The position numbers and the translations under genes were made by a program. This document shows positions 12,280 through 12,503 of a DNA stretch of 12,503 bases, one piece after another (positions within the stretch are counted from its first letter, which is position 1; each line of letters begins with the position of its first letter). The notes beneath the pieces are model-generated. The model searched no databases and was not told where the DNA came from. It saw only the letters and a list, made by a program, of their open reading frames with translations. Origin of the DNA: Chloroflexota bacterium. GTDB lineage: Bacteria; Chloroflexota; Limnocylindria; Limnocylindrales; CSP1-4. Location: NCBI GenBank assembly GCA_021815005.1, contig JAKAHL010000025.1:1-12503 (forward strand), read 5' to 3'.

Positions 12280-12503
12280 GTGAGCGACGCGTCCCAGGCC
12301 CAGGGCGGGCCGGAGATCGAGAACCTCTTTGTCGAGCGCCGGCTGTTCCCGCCGGACCCGGCCTTCGCGGCCCGTGCCAACGCCACCGCCGCCCTGTACG
12401 AGGAGGCTGCCGCCGACCCGGAGGGCTTCTGGCGGCAGCAGGCCATCGATCGCCTCTCCTGGCACACGCCGTTCGGCGAGACCCTCGAGTGGGATCTCCC
12501 AGA
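12280..12503 (+). CDS. acs: Acetyl-coenzyme A synthetase, N-terminal part (continues beyond window)
   Basis: Only the first 74 codons are present. The segment ENLFVERRLFPPDPAFAARA, then NATAALYEEAAADPEGFWRQQA and LSWHTPFGETLEWDLP, is the characteristic N-terminal cap of AMP-forming acetyl-CoA synthetases, which convert acetate, ATP and CoA to acetyl-CoA through an acetyl-adenylate in the cytoplasm. Full-length family members are about 650 residues, so the catalytic core lies outside. Propionyl-CoA synthetases and related acyl-CoA synthetases share this cap and remain possible. The GTG at 12280 is preferred over the in-frame ATG at 12244 because of its ribosome site and the overlapping -10 box. 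It is monocistronic as far as can be seen, since the channel gene ends 150 bases upstream. Confidence 0.87.
   Translation, partial: MSDASQAQGGPEIENLFVERRLFPPDPAFAARANATAALYEEAAADPEGFWRQQAIDRLSWHTPFGETLEWDLP

Noticed and set aside
10927..12465. Open frame of 512 codons on the minus strand opposite mscS and acs
   Set aside because: It is a shadow of conserved MscS and acetyl-CoA synthetase sequence and spans three intergenic or gene boundaries.

Overview
The window is very GC-rich (well over 70% by eye). Every gene has strong third-position G/C bias, and long meaningless antisense frames run opposite the real genes. Promoters with a TANNNT -10 box exactly six bases before the start codon (leaderless transcripts) recur, next to genes with ordinary Shine-Dalgarno starts. 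Together with the gene content this suggests a high-GC, non-proteobacterial chromosome. My best guess is Chloroflexota of the Limnocylindria/Ellin6529 kind, with Actinobacteriota as the alternative; no rRNA or marker protein settles it. I see no tRNA, insertion sequence, phage gene or CRISPR array.

Left part (1-5284, all + strand), mostly DNA-related: the C-terminal PHP domain of a family X DNA polymerase (1-549, cut by the window edge); an unknown multi-pass membrane protein (596-1423); a TPR protein with a HIRAN-like central domain and a very acidic tail (1628-2485); and a 902-residue protein (2576-5284). The last combines a degenerate DNA-methyltransferase-like N-terminus, a four-cysteine zinc site, a probable winged helix, a restriction-endonuclease-like C-terminal domain with an E-V-E motif, and a terminal QLSLF peptide that matches the beta-sliding-clamp binding consensus. 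This protein, perhaps with its TPR neighbour, is the best candidate for an undescribed DNA-surveillance or defence factor. Each gene has its own promoter, so a joint function is a hypothesis.

Middle part (5446-11054), catabolic: a DUF885 zinc-peptidase-like protein (5446-7125) converges on a DAO-type FAD amine oxidase (7184-8587, - strand). The oxidase gene diverges from a class III aminotransferase of the glutamate-1-semialdehyde aminomutase family (8840-10231), which is followed 52 bases later by an IclR regulator (10284-11054). The 252-base divergent region holds paired CGATATTCG repeats 31 bases apart and a CGAAT-N10-ATTCG palindrome, as expected for an operator. The simplest reading is a locally controlled amine or amino-acid degradation unit of unknown substrate.

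Right part (11054-12503): a strong GC hairpin closes the IclR operon and overlaps a perfect 17-bp tandem duplication. A leaderless MscS-type mechanosensitive channel follows (11176-12129), then the first 74 codons of an acetyl-CoA synthetase (12280 to the window edge).
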